Shown in pieces: positions 26,501-37,740 of a stretch of DNA of 64,000 bases. Position 1 is the first letter of the stretch, and each line of letters begins with the position of its first letter. The notes under the pieces are model-generated. The model did not search any database. It was not told the origin of the DNA and was given only the letters and a program-made list of their open reading frames with translations. The translations under genes were made by a program, and so were the position numbers. The DNA is taken from assembly GCA_008828725.1 (NCBI GenBank), contig MEHQ01002976.1, forward strand, positions 248,001 through 312,000. Reading direction: 5' to 3'. The stretch comes from Saccharina japonica (lineage: Eukaryota > Sar > Phaeophyceae > Laminariales > Laminariaceae).

Positions 26501-28371
26501 CCTTTCCACGCCAGCTCCGAGTGTCCCCGGTGGCCTCGTCTGCGGTGAAGTCGACGCTTTCAGCATTACGGTAGAAGTGGCGTCCCTGGACGACGTCGAG
26601 GGCTGCTACCAGGAGGCCGGAACGGCATACCAAGAGGAAGGTGGCCACTTCTTTAGCATCACAGGGAAGCCCGGGCCTGCTCAAATGGCGGTGTTCCCGG
26701 GTTACGCGGACGCCGCTTCGACCGATGTGAGTTGGTACGGGATGCGGAAAACCGAGGGGTGGAGGGCATACTGAGCGTCAAGCTAAGACAATTGATATGT
26801 GTCCCCTCTGTCCATACTTGTATCCTCGTCATGGACACAACCTGGGTAGTGCACAGATGAGACTATGATACACGCACTAGACAACGAGAAGCGTGGTAAG
26901 TTGCATACTACGGTCTAGTGCACCACTGCTGCTTACATGCAGATCGATACAGTGTTAGCCCGACATCCACATGACTAACGCAGAGACAGAACTTCGTCGC
27001 TTGCCCACCGAGGAAAATGCTCCCTCACGATGTACAGATCAAGATGAACTGCCATATATTTCGTTTTTATATACATTGATTGATCTCACGTCTCTGTTCA
27101 TATTCGCAACAGCCCCGCTGGTATGTCGGTTACTACGCCAGTGTTGCCGCGGACGTCGTGGTTTACTGCGTCTCGGACGAAAGCCCCGCGGACGCACACC
27201 CTTCGGCGACAGGGTGGTCATGTGAGTAATGCGATGCCTCATGTCTTATTATCTGTGCGGTCGGTTGTACCGCTGCAATGCTTAGCGTGGACGAATGCTC
27301 GGCGGAACATTGGTTTGGTTAGGTAGCGAGGTTCTGGATCACAGTTGGCTGTGATGTGTGCCGACTTGTGCAGCAGAATCCCTGCTGCTGTCGCTGTTTT
27401 TCTCGACCTGAAGTATATTCTGGTGCGGCAAGCAGCTATGGAGCTGTGTTTGATCATCCCATCCCGTTAGGCGAACGCCCGTTGATATGGTTTGTTCGAG
27501 ATGATCGTAGTTGCGACGCACACGCGCTTTGCTGATTTTTGCAGTAGTGCTACGTACATCAAACATTTGCATTGGCCCTGCTAGAGAAGCCTATATTGTA
27601 CGACAGCTGGTGTACGGCGGCCGTCGTTCGCCATCACCACGGCCACCTGTAAGCTTTGTCAGTCGATTGACCACCCCTGTATGCCTCTGAACTAACATCA
27701 CCTCGTTGGCATCGCGTCACATTGCATGTGCATGTGGCACAAGACCTACATGACAGTAAGCGGGGAGATAACCCATAATCATGCGGTATCGCTCTGACAA
27801 AACTGCCGTATCTTCGGATGGTTTTACGTTGACGTTTGGAATGGCAAACACCCTCGCCGCCACATTCGATTGCCGCTCGTGACCAGGCGCGGTATATATC
27901 CACCACGCTGATTACTGAAACTATGTTTGCCGGCTCCCCCGACGTTCCACCGTCGATCTTTCCAAACGAACAACTTCAGGTGATTTCACGGGTAGTGGCG
28001 TGTACACGCCGGCCTCTACGGAGCAATTTAACGCGAACTGCGGCTGCTCGGCGTCTTCCTCTTCCACCCCTACCTCTGGCGCTACACCGGCTCCGACCTT
28101 GGCACCAACTTCAGCAGGACCGGCAACAACTGCTTCGACTCTAGCGCCTCTCGCTCTCGCACCCACCGTTGACCCAAACACCGGCGCCACTCAGCCTCCA
28201 GCCCCTGGTTCGCGGGGTATCGACCTGGGTACGTCTGGCCCCACTCCCGGGTCAACGGGCTTCAATCCGGCAAACGCTGGCACTGGCACGTACTCCAACG
28301 GTTCAAGCGGATGGGCGGTCAGAACTGCAGTTGCGATATGCTTCATCAAGATGCTTCTCCCCATGATGTGA
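23561..28371 (+). CDS. Gene A: two-module Cys-rich putative surface protein, 5 exons (5' end open)
   Basis: No named family recognised. Exons: 23561-23791, 25115-25247, 26392-26726, 27113-27221, 27980-28371 (TGA); 1,200 nt, 399 residues plus stop. Donors are GTGAGG, GTGAGT, GTGAGT and GTGAGT; phases 0, 1, 0, 1 match their acceptors. Module 1 spans residues about 45-143: first half with AGCY, second half with VWVAGE, ending AWLC, then DLDGTGTSY and CGCP. A Pro/Ser/Thr linker follows. Module 2 spans about 160-290: FSITVEV, EGCYQE, RWYVGYYAS, VVYCVS, GWSC, DFTGSGVYT, CGCS. A second Pro/Thr/Ala-rich stretch then leads to a C-terminal hydrophobic tail (AVAICFIKMLLPMM), suggesting a GPI signal or short membrane anchor. 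The first acceptor follows a strong pyrimidine tract, so at least one upstream exon with the start codon and signal peptide is missing. The homologue is gene B. A surface or cell-wall role is inference. Confidence 0.8.
25340..25960. repeat. Lattice of CCATGG/GCCAT palindromes inside gene A intron 2
   Basis: About 600 bp in which CCATGG, GCCATGGCAATGCC, CATGGCATTGCC and related words recur every 10-25 bp in both orientations. There is no fixed period, so it is not a simple satellite. The words are self-complementary and could fold into many small hairpins. It lies wholly within the intron 25248-26391. Met/His/Ala-rich frames open across it on both strands are by-products. Confidence 0.85.
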
Positions 28372-31300
28372 TACATGCAAATCCACGGACGAGCCTCGAG
28401 AGCGATGCGTGGCAGCTTGGGCCTTTTAGCGCAACGCGTATTGCCGGCAACAGTTGGACTCTTCGATGTGTGTTTTTTTGGGTACAGCGCCTGTGGTGAT
28501 GTCGCGGTCCACAAATGATTAAGGATAGCGATGCCACGTACCGACGTGTTCGATTGATTATTATGCGCTTGGGAGCTGTTTTATCATGGGTGCTTCCTTT
28601 TCGCGAGCCTTGGCCGTGCCATTGAGAGTGCATCCTGTTTTTTGTGGGACAAACGGTCAGTTAACCTGTGTTTTAGAACTTCGGTTCAGAACAGTTTATA
28701 GGTCGGGCGTAGACGTTATTGTTGATATGGCGATTGGTAGGCGCTAGTAGGGACCTAGCGTTGCCAAGAATATGGGCCTCATTGGCACCTCGATTAATTT
28801 TATGAGCGGGGTGGTCGATTCTAGGTAAGGTAAATGCTTCTATGCAGATGTTGGATCGACCAATAACGTGATGGCGAGCTGGAGTGCACGAGTACCATAT
28901 AATCACGTGTACCGGAACGCCGTGGTAGGTAGAACTTAGATGTCTAACGCAAATACGACGCCAGAGGTCATCAGCGTAGGAGTCTGGAAATTGGAATGGT
29001 GGCACATGGACGACTATTTTCCTATTTCTTCAGTGCCAACCAGAAGTTTGTACGTTTTTGTCAATTCTGGGTTCATATGCGCTTTTGCCGTTCATACGAG
29101 TCGCTGTATTCTTACTACGAAAGCCTTGGTATTTTAACACACTTAACACTTCAAACAGAAGAAATCTCTGCATTGTTTTGCGCCACCGGTTTAGGTCCCG
29201 TTGCACTATTGTCGCTTTCATGGCGATGCAACTTGAGCACTCTGAACTGGGACTGGTGGAAATCCTGCCTGGTTCAGGGTTCCGGCAGACGACATAATAT
29301 GATTTGCAGGTCATGCATTGCAGGCGTAAACACACGGCCCAAGGGACGCCACAAGTTGTAGACCCATAACTAAAAGGAATTACTGTAGTTCATCTAACCT
29401 CTCCAAGGTAGGCTTTGACAAATCTGCCGTGTCAAAACAAATCACCACAACTTGTAATTGATTCAGATACCCCCATGCGCCAACATTAACTGTCCTCGTG
29501 TAGAGCTATCATTCCATGGAGGATAAGTGTTCTGTTCATGGTAATTTCGACGCAGGAGCCTGGTGGCGCCAGTGTCAGCTGCCCCGTCGGTTTCGAGCTG
29601 ATGCTTGCACACGTTGCCCAGCTCGTTCTTATCTTGTCTTCAAAGTTTGGAACAGATAACATTCTGCTGTCGAAAATAATAATACAAACGACCACATGAT
29701 ACGCCCAAACATTTTTCAGTGAAGTTCCTTTAGCCTTGAGCTGCATGGCTTACATAGGTACAGCTACTCGCACGACGCGGCATCCTGCGTTTTTACCTTT
29801 CCCCGTAGTTTACACCCGAGCAGCACTGTTGTAGGGGATGCTGGCGACTGTGGACGACGGCTACGAGTATACAATGTGAATGAAGGTCGTGGTCGATAGT
29901 CTAGCCGCCAAAACGAAGAGTTCAAATGAGTGCGCACTATGGTAGGTACTGTACCTAGATATATACGCATGTTATGGCTGGCGATTGGTCCGCGGGCACT
30001 TGCTTACACATCCCGTGCGCCCTAGCTCCTCGCCTGGCGTTCACGGCTAGATATCTGTATCAGGGCGCGAAACGCTAATTGTCGATTTTCGCCCACTCTC
30101 CCAACATGCCCCACGATTGATTGTGGAGAAGCTGACATGGTATGCTTCATGCCTCCTGCGGAGTTTTCTTCGTTTCTCGGCTTCTCGGCATCCATAACCA
30201 ACGCTTGAAGCTACAACAAAATTAGGAAACAACGGTACCGCCAACCAGCTGCGACAACGCTGACAACCAACTTGCTACGTATTGTACATTTGCGGATATT
30301 TTTCACGTTACGATGCATGCACCACATAAGATGCCAATGTTTCTTCTTGATTGCCATCGATACTGTTACAGTCACCCCCACCCCTATACACGGGAGTATT
30401 TGTTATTTGGCGTCATTCTTCGCTGAGACGAGGGATGGTTCACCAACCGAAGGAGCGATAGGGGTGCCGGATATATACGAAAACATTTGGTTGGAGGCAG
30501 AGAATCGTAAGCAACTCTACCAATGTAGGCACCGTCGCTGGTAGCTGAGTGGGAGGAATCTCAGGTATATGAAGCCCAACCTCGGAATTACCCTTTCCCG
30601 CCGAATTAACCTTTTAACAAGAGAGACGCAGACAGCGACGACTACTTGGATCCACCTGAGCACAGAGAAATTAAAGATGTTTAAAATCAAGGTTGGTTTT
30701 GACACGCCATTGCACGCGCTCTAAGAGAAAATAAAGTATAACCCACAATATAGCAAAATAGCGACGCACGCACACCCGTGCTTCGATAGGGGGAGCACTA
30801 CAATACATACTTGCAGTAAGATACTCCCTCACACGAGAAGCGCTCTACCCACCGAACGGCCGATGTTGATCACAAAGGTAGGCTTAGCACGATGCAGACT
30901 CCGTGTGCTAGGGGTCTACATACGCCAAATATAGTTGAAACCTACGCTGTACACACATCGACTCAATATTTGTTGACAGTTCTCCAGTTAAGGAGGAGCA
31001 CCGTTAGTCAGAAGTGGTTGAGCTCTAACGGGCCACCCCAACCGTAGCACGACCCCCCAACACGTTTTATAGACGGAGGTTTCCACTGAGCGATATAATG
31101 TATGCTGATTCTACGTTCATCTTCACAGTAAGACAACCCCGAAGGATTGTCAGCCCCGCCACGAAAGCTAAGGTCCAAGATCGAGGTACTGTAAATTGAA
31201 TACGTAATGGCAACGAGGCGTTGTCATGCCGGGGTTGGATATAACAATGGTATATGAGCGGGGAAGGGCGGGAGGGGGGGGGGGGTTGTTTCTTGTAGAT

Positions 31301-33067
31301 CAGCAAGCCACGCTGGACGCGAGCGAGTCTGGGGTTCCTGCAGTGAACGTTGACAGGAGTTAGGTAGTCGCTTGTGTGGTCAACCAAGCCAGAAAGTTAT
31401 CATTTGCGTTCCCGTCCGAACCCCCCGCCCTCTCCCATTTGTTTACGGCGACAAGGAAGGGGGGTTGTACTGACGCCATGCACGGCCGTTTTCGTGTTAC
31501 TATAGACCTTCGCATCCTTACAATGTCGGGACGAAGAATGCTGGGTTTTCACACCAACCCGGCAGACATTACTTGCACCAAGCGCGAAGAGCCGTAAGGT
31601 GTTGGGCGAGTTGCATAAAGGGCGAGCTGCATCCTACTAGGAACTGCTTGTGAGGCGGAATTTCATATGGACGACAGCCTCCAAGGAGTTGATTTTATTT
31701 CTGGTGTGGCCACTTCCAGAGACAGCAATGGGCATCAATATGTATCTACCTCGTGGGTACCTCACCATATAAACACTAAGGGAAGGGGGGGGGGGGGGGG
31801 AACCGCGGGGGCACCCCCCAAGACATGTCAAGGGGGCACTTGCGCAGGGGTGTACAAGGCGGTGTGCGTAGAATGAGAGCAGATCTGGTCCTCAGAACCA
31901 TATGCTTACGCCAGGGATGTGAACGACTCACACCCTGACACCGAGCATACCCCGACAATGCATACGGCCTCACGAAGCTCGCGGCTTACACATTTGTTGC
32001 TAGGCAGCTGCGACAGGAAACCGAGCATCGTGCGAGCCGCACCATCTGTGTCAAGCCACATACACACAAAGCACTCCTGTCTTAATATGTACCACCCGAA
32101 CACATGCTGGGAAGTCGCACTCTACTCGTTGTTGGTACACGAGCGAGATTTGTGCAGATACCAAACCTCAGTACTTAATTTACTAACCACACTCAAAGAC
32201 AACAACAGAAAGTGGCCGACAGCCGTAAAAAAACAAAAAAAGAGGGGCATCATCTCTCACCTGAACAGTTCGCGGCTATTGTGCTTGACGCAATGCTCTC
32301 CGTGCAGCCTGTAGTTCATAGCCCCTCTACGTTTCTGCATAGAGCAACGCCCACCAATTCCGTGTTCTGCTCTGCTGCCGCAGCAGTTTCCACGGTTGAT
32401 TTCCAAGGAGCCCTCCAATCTAGTGCAAGCTATAGAAAAGGAGCCCGCACTCATCAGGTATATGTGACCTGGGATCCCACGAAGGATGGGGTCAGCATGC
32501 CCTGTGGTGCGACGCTACACTATCCCCAAATAAATCGACGATCTTCGACGGCACGCTGCGTGATCATCATCTGTGCATCCCCACACGGATGCGCATTCCA
32601 CCCATTCCAAGCCCCGATCTGGTCACCTACGAGTCGCACAGCGGTAGGGGTACCACCCGTTCGTTGCATGCTTGCTCGCGCTCCGCACTTTAGGAGGTCT
32701 GTATCCCACACAAACTTTCGACTGTGTGAGAAGCATCTTGTGCTCAGCCCGACACACAACCCCACGCGCTAGGTACAGTACTCGGCATTGCTTTACTGTA
32801 TAATAGGACCTACAGGAATGTGCCAACATCGATCCCAACGATGTTGGGCAGTTCCGAGGTTGAGGAGCCGCGTCATTGAAAAAGGTTGACCTCACAAATA
32901 CAGCGTCTACAGCAGTATACCGTAACACGGCTCTTACCTCCCCATGCTGTAAGCGCAAGAGCCAGTATCGCCATGCGCGCGCTGAGAGAACGAAGGGAGC
33001 ACGGGCAAGGTGTTACAGTACTGCAATACAGAACAGTAAAATAGTGAATCGGTTGTCGACGAAAATC
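28372..33067. other. Intergenic, no supported gene
   Basis: 4.7 kb downstream of gene A. Open frames (the longest is 186 codons at 32212-32772, +) lack domains and splice partners, and none shows the gene A/B module. G homopolymers lie near 31275-31286 and 31787-31800. The base composition is nearer to that of the genes than to the AT-rich first 20 kb. Confidence 0.45.
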
Positions 33068-33292
33068 GAGCTTAGGGGCCCATATTAACGAGTATACAAT
33101 AAATTCAATTTGGAAAAATACATTTTCAATGTCGCTTTTCATTGGTCAACACACGCACCAGCACCAAAGATTAGGATCTTGGGGTATAATATTGGGTGGT
33201 GGTTCGGGTTCTGACCAATGAGAAGCGGACTTGATTATTTTTTTTCCAAATTGTTTTTTTGTTCTTACGTTAAAACGGGCCCTTACGGGAAT
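33068..33292. repeat. Palindromic MITE, about 225 bp
   Basis: The left arm AGGGGCCCATATTAACG, CAATTTGGAAAAATAC, CGCTTTTCATTGGTCA is matched on the minus strand from 33292 by AAGGGCCCGTTTTAACG, CAATTTGGAAAAAAAAT, CGCTTCTCATTGGTCA. The arms are about 90 bp with a short central region around 33170-33190. Target duplication is unclear and there is no coding capacity. Confidence 0.75.
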
Positions 33293-33344
33293 GGTTGGTC
33301 ACAATTAGGATTATGTCGTACCGGTATACTGTACTCAAGTATAA

Positions 33345-33542
33345 ATTGTCCGTCTCGTCCCCTACCGATCTTTGAGATCTTGATTCGGAGAGAAATGGTT
33401 AGTAATCTGACCACCCCATCTGTCCCTGTTACGGGGGTCTTGCGTCAACGGTCTCCAAGGTGTATCCCTCCCTCTACCCGGAAGCTTTCCCCAGCTTCTC
33501 CGTTCCCATATCCGGGTGAACTCTTCGCCCCTCCGTATTCGA
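33345..33542. repeat. Dispersed repeat, related to 37564-37740
   Basis: Shares GAGATCTTG, CTGACCACCCC, GCGTCAACG, GGAAGCTTT, CCGTTCCCATAT and GAACTCTTCGCCC with 37564-37740 in the same order. It runs directly into SINE family 1 body sequence at 33543, so the two are either one chimeric element or adjacent insertions. Confidence 0.6.
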
Positions 33543-33707
33543 TGGGAGTCGACGAGGGAAGAAAAAGCTGGAGTCTTCTCGTGATAATAATAATGCAAGG
33601 CAAGAACCGTAGTGGGGGAGGAGGGAGATGAGCCTATACTTTGTGACGACGGATCTGAGTTACGACTAGGAAGGAGGAGGGCGAAGATAATAAACGGGAT
33701 GGAAAAA
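33543..33707 (+). repeat. SINE family 1, 3' half only
   Basis: Starts in the body at CGACGAGGGAAGAAAAAGC and continues through TCTTCTCGTGATAAT, GGCAAGAACCGTAGTGGGGG, GATCTGAGTTACGACTAGGA and AAACGGGATGGAAAAAAAG. The tRNA-like head is replaced by the 33345-33542 repeat. Confidence 0.75.
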
Positions 33708-34569
33708 AAGAAGCGTTAGCACACGGGTCGTGTTTATATGTCTGCTGTAGGCTTATTTTTTCCCGATGACTAAGTCGTACCATATTCTTAGCGCTTACTC
33801 AGCGCCACCAACACCGAACGTCGTTGTGGCTCCAGGAGGGCACCTGCCACCGCACGAGCTTGAGAAAGCCACAACCTCCGATGAATCGGACCGTGTAGCC
33901 CTTTCTGCCGTCGACAACTATATACTACTACTGTACAGGTAACTACTGTAATGCGGTTGCTGTGGGAAACACCACTTTTCGAACAATGAAAAGTACTGAT
34001 GTGCAGTTATCATCAACCAATCAATCGATCAATCGATCAACCAACGCGCCGAAAAGAAGCGATTTACAAAAAACACCAGCCTGTCCGAGTCAGAAATTAG
34101 CAAATTACTGTTCCAAGGGACAAGTACATAGGCCCGAAATCACACCCAGTCACAGAACACCAACGCGTCGTACCAGGGTGGTAACAATGATGGACGCACG
34201 CAAAGAGCGATACATGGCTTGACGCGGCACCAGTTCGTGGACATGCTTTAGCCGGCAGACATTATTAAGGGGGCATTTTCCCGACGGATATAAACGTTGG
34301 CGCAACGGATACCAATCTCAGAGAAGATGGGTTTTTTTAGATGGGAATGGATCCGACGGTTTTCAAGCTTACGGCATATACATGTGAAAACCGGATATCT
34401 CGTGAGTCCCAATCCCTCTGGTGCATACCATACCGGCATCTCGTACTGCAAATAGGACGTCCCTCGCGTCTGGACCGTTCTTCGAGATCTTGTACACCTC
34501 GAATAACGTACGAGTACTTCACATTCAACATCAATGAATGGTAGGGCTCAGCGGGTTTTGATTATAACA
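33708..34569. other. Intergenic, no supported gene
   Basis: A few ATCAATCGATCAATCGATCA words near 34018-34042. There are no supported exons. Confidence 0.45.
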
Positions 34570-34578
34570 ATAAATTAT

Positions 34579-35210
34579 GGGCAGCGGCCAAAAACAGGTA
34601 TACCTGGTCCGTTTGCGGCCAAAAACAGGTACATAATTCAAATCAAGTCAAAAACGCACTCCACGTGCCCTGCCATTGGTCCAAAACTCGTTGTACCTGT
34701 TTTTGCCTCTTTAAAACCCCGGTATACCTGATTTTGTCTACTCTGCTTGACTTTCACCTTTTTTTTTGTCGTTTTTAAGCCCATTAAAAGCCCTTTATAG
34801 TTCCACCCTATGTCCTCTATACAAATGCCGACGTACGCGGAGAACCCCTCCTCTCTTCGCACCTCGCACCACACGCCACTCGAGCGATACACATATCTGC
34901 CTACATACCTCCGCCGAAAGAATACGAGATAGAACAAGGCTCTCCTTCGGGATTGTGGTTGGCATGGAACACCAGGGTTGTCGCAAGCTGAGAGGGAGAA
35001 TACAGCAGCAGCAGGCGTTCGTTCCTCGTACTAATAATAGCAGCTACTCGTACGTACGTAGCCACCGGGCGAGCACGAAAAACATGGAAAGACTCTACTT
35101 TGCGTTTGCAAGGAACGGCAGGTTCGTGGGGTGCGTTTTAAACTTGATTTTACTATGTACCTGTTTTTGGCCCCGAACGGACCAGGTGTACCGGTTTTTG
35201 GCCGCTACCC
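34579..35210. mobile_element. MULE-like non-autonomous element, 632 bp
   Basis: Seen: perfect 9-bp direct repeats ATAAATTAT at 34570-34578 and 35211-35219, bracketing inverted repeats of about 90 bp. The left TIR begins GGGCAGCGGCCAAAAACAGG; the right one, on the minus strand, begins GGGTAGCGGCCAAAAACCGG. Both continue through CACCTGGTCCGTT- or TACCTGGTCCGTT-type sequence and a second GGCCAAAAACAGGTACATA. Established: Mutator-like elements make about 9-bp duplications and often have long TIRs starting with G. Assignment is inference. The interior (open 34766-35150, +) has no recognised transposase. Confidence 0.85.
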
Positions 35211-35419
35211 ATAAATTATTACTGCTGTACGTTACTTGGCTTCTGCTGCTGTAGATGTGGTGGTAACCATGGTGTTATTACTGTAGTACTATTGGCGGGC
35301 GATTGCGTAACACAAAAACATTTCTATCGTTCATCTAGATTCCGTACTGGTGACAGCATAGTCTCAGTTTGTTATATAGGCTGAGGCAAATTGCGAGTAA
35401 CATAACGTTTACCCCTTAA

Positions 35420-35499
35420 CCCATTCAGAACTGAAAAAAATGTCCCACACTAATTCCAAGTATTTTTGTCCCCAAATCGTGGGACCAGTTCTTAAGGAG
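35420..35499. repeat. TTAA MITE, tandem copy (left)
   Basis: TTAA at 35416-35419 and 35500-35503 flank CCCATTCAGAACTG...GACCAGTTCTTAAGGAG. The middle keeps TTTTTGTCCCCAAATCG. Confidence 0.75.
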
Positions 35500-35503
35500 T
35501 TAA

Positions 35504-35575
35504 GAACTGGTCCCTCGTTGTTGGGGACAAACTACTTAGAATTAGTGTGGGATACGTTTGTCCGTTCTGAATGGG
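35504..35575. repeat. TTAA MITE, tandem copy (right)
   Basis: Starts directly after the shared TTAA with GAACTGGTCCCTCG, keeps GTTGGGGACAAACTACTT and ends TTCTGAATGGG followed by TCAA, a decayed target. With its left neighbour it repeats the abutting arrangement seen at 132-319. Confidence 0.65.
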
Positions 35576-35579
35576 TCAA

Positions 35580-36160
35580 GATGTTAGCCAAAATGATAAT
35601 TGCATCGTAACACAGGTGAAGTAAATATTGTACCTTGGTCGATAAAACACTAACAAGATGTAAACGCGCTACAGTACGATAGCACGTACGTACCTAGTAT
35701 GCAAATGCTGTATTGTAGTAACACAAGTTAGCGTAAATCGTGCAGCTTCAATGAAACTTCAACATGTTACATTATGTGTCAGCTCGTACGTGCGAGTGTT
35801 CAGATGTACTGTAGTTGTAACACGCTGTACTGTATATAGATGGATAACGCACTCTGGCGCTATAGATCGGTAACGTACTGGCGGGGTTTTCTGCACATTT
35901 GGGGGCGTTTTGTTTGCGGGGGACACATCTAAATAACCCCTGTTTCGGGGTTTCAATAATATGGAGGCGTTTTGTATCATGGATGCTATGTTATCCTCCC
36001 TTTCCGGCGCGGGGATTGACGGATTGTCGTCATCACGTCATCACAGTGCATGTTAGGTTCAGACCGTATGTATGTGTTTGAACAAATCCTAACATCGTGC
36101 TACGATGTTACAGTAGTACGCGTATCGGTCACGGCTTAACACAATAGACACATATAAAAC
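35580..36160. other. Intergenic, no supported gene
   Basis: No exon, RNA or clear repeat recognised. Confidence 0.45.
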
Positions 36161-36162
36161 TA

Positions 36163-36310
36163 AAAAATATCGCGATATGGACGAATATATTCTGAAAAAA
36201 GCGAGTATTGAGTCTTATACGAACGTCAGGTATGGCCGTAATATCGCGATATTTTGCACGCACGACCTACAAATATCGGGTTGGTGGGATTTCCCACCAA
36301 CCCGATATTT
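36163..36310. repeat. Nested inverted repeats with a perfect 19-bp hairpin
   Basis: AATATCGCGATAT occurs in inverted copies at about 36167-36178 and 36241-36253. A perfect hairpin follows at 36271-36310, with arms AAATATCGGGTTGGTGGGA and TCCCACCAACCCGATATTT separated by TT. It may be a small foldback element or MITE end. No T-run follows that would make it terminator-like. Confidence 0.8.
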
Positions 36311-37563
36311 TGTGTTCTTTTTTTTTGGGAAAAACGCACGACATGTGTTTTGTTTCATGAGCAAAGGGCCGAAAGGGTGGCGAGATGTGAGACCAGGGGC
36401 GGAAAGGAGGGAACGCAAACGAGGAAGGGAAAGTGTGCCTGCCCCTGCATGCGTACCTGAAGTCCCCAGGAAGCGGAGGGCTGGGAGGAGGAGGAGGAGG
36501 AGAAGGAGGAAGAGGGGGAGGAGGAAGCTTTTGGCGATCACCTGAGTCGGGCGCTGTGCCTTTTCCCATGTGTTCTGGTGTGGGCAATCCTGAGATAAGG
36601 TGATTTTTGAAAGCAGGGTTGTTCGAGACATCTTGCAACAAACTGTACGAGTACGTAGGGTACTGCTGCTGTAGCTTGACTAGCATGGCATGTTGGCACA
36701 CCATCAGACGTTTGGGTTAGTCATCCGTCGCTTCGGGCCTTCTGCGCATTCTTTAGCGACGACTTTGCAGGGCACGTACAGGTACCCCCAAACAAATGTA
36801 GAGGTTTTCCAAGTAGTTGGTTCTTCTTCTACTGTATTTTGGCGCGTAGATTTTAAAGCCTCGTACATATCATACGTACGTACACTTTTCGAATTTCGTA
36901 CAAGTACTGCCACATGCCAGGTACCAGGTATACGAGTATCCTTGGCCGCTGCTGCAGCCGCTGCCGCCGTTGTGTTCTTGGCATTCTCGTGTGTGCCCGA
37001 AACATATGATTGCGGTCCGCGACGCTGCGTGGGATGATATGTACAAACCAGGTTCGTATGATATATAGAAATATCTGAACAAGTTGTCTCCTGCTCCCTG
37101 TAAAACACTGCTTGCTGCTGTATCACGCTGCCTAGGTGCCACAGAAGACTGAAGCTCGAGATGGGCTGGGACTGCCTCCAAGAGCTGATGGGACGGGACT
37201 GTCAAAACAAAATTACATAAGCCCACTTGAGTTTTATATCCGAGTTGCATACTGAAAATAATCGCTTATTCAGTTTTATATCGCACGAACTGTGAATACG
37301 CATATGTCGATGTTGCTCAAAGGCAAAATATCTCAAATAAGCGCTTCTCTTGAGTTTTATAAGTGTCTAATGTTAGTGTACCAGAGCCGCCGATATCGTG
37401 AAGAAGCATAACGCTAAACCGTTACCAGGTATAACGTTAGCTGAAATCAAACACTCCGTTACCACGTTACCCGATTGCTCCTCCACTGCTAATTTTTGCC
37501 ATGCTGCTGCTGTGTCAGGCTCCATAACGTAGATAAAGTGTTGTCCGAGTGATAAGTTATCCG
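36311..37563. other. Intergenic with GGAGGA purine tract
   Basis: A one-sided purine tract of GAGGAGGAGG units lies at about 36460-36535. The remainder has short GCTGCTGC runs and no supported gene. Confidence 0.5.
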
Positions 37564-37740
37564 AGGTGTGAGATCTTGCCTTTCAGGGAGTTGCTCGATT
37601 CTTGACCACCCCTTATGTTCCGCGTACGTGTCGTGCGTCAACGATCCCAACCGCTCGACCTTTGGTTTTCGGAAGCTTTTCCTAGCGTTTCCGTTGCTAT
37701 ATGTGGGCGGACTCTTCGCCCCCGCTGCACATGGGTCTCG
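37564..37740. repeat. Dispersed repeat, second copy of 33345-33542
   Basis: Carries GAGATCTTG, TGACCACCCC, GCGTCAACG, GGAAGCTTTTCC, CCGTTGCTATATG and GGACTCTTCGCCC in the same order as 33345-33542. Here it is not followed by SINE body sequence. Confidence 0.6.

Noticed and set aside
32212..32772. 186-codon plus-strand frame
   Set aside because: No module or domain; overlapping minus-strand frames are equally open; no linked splice sites.
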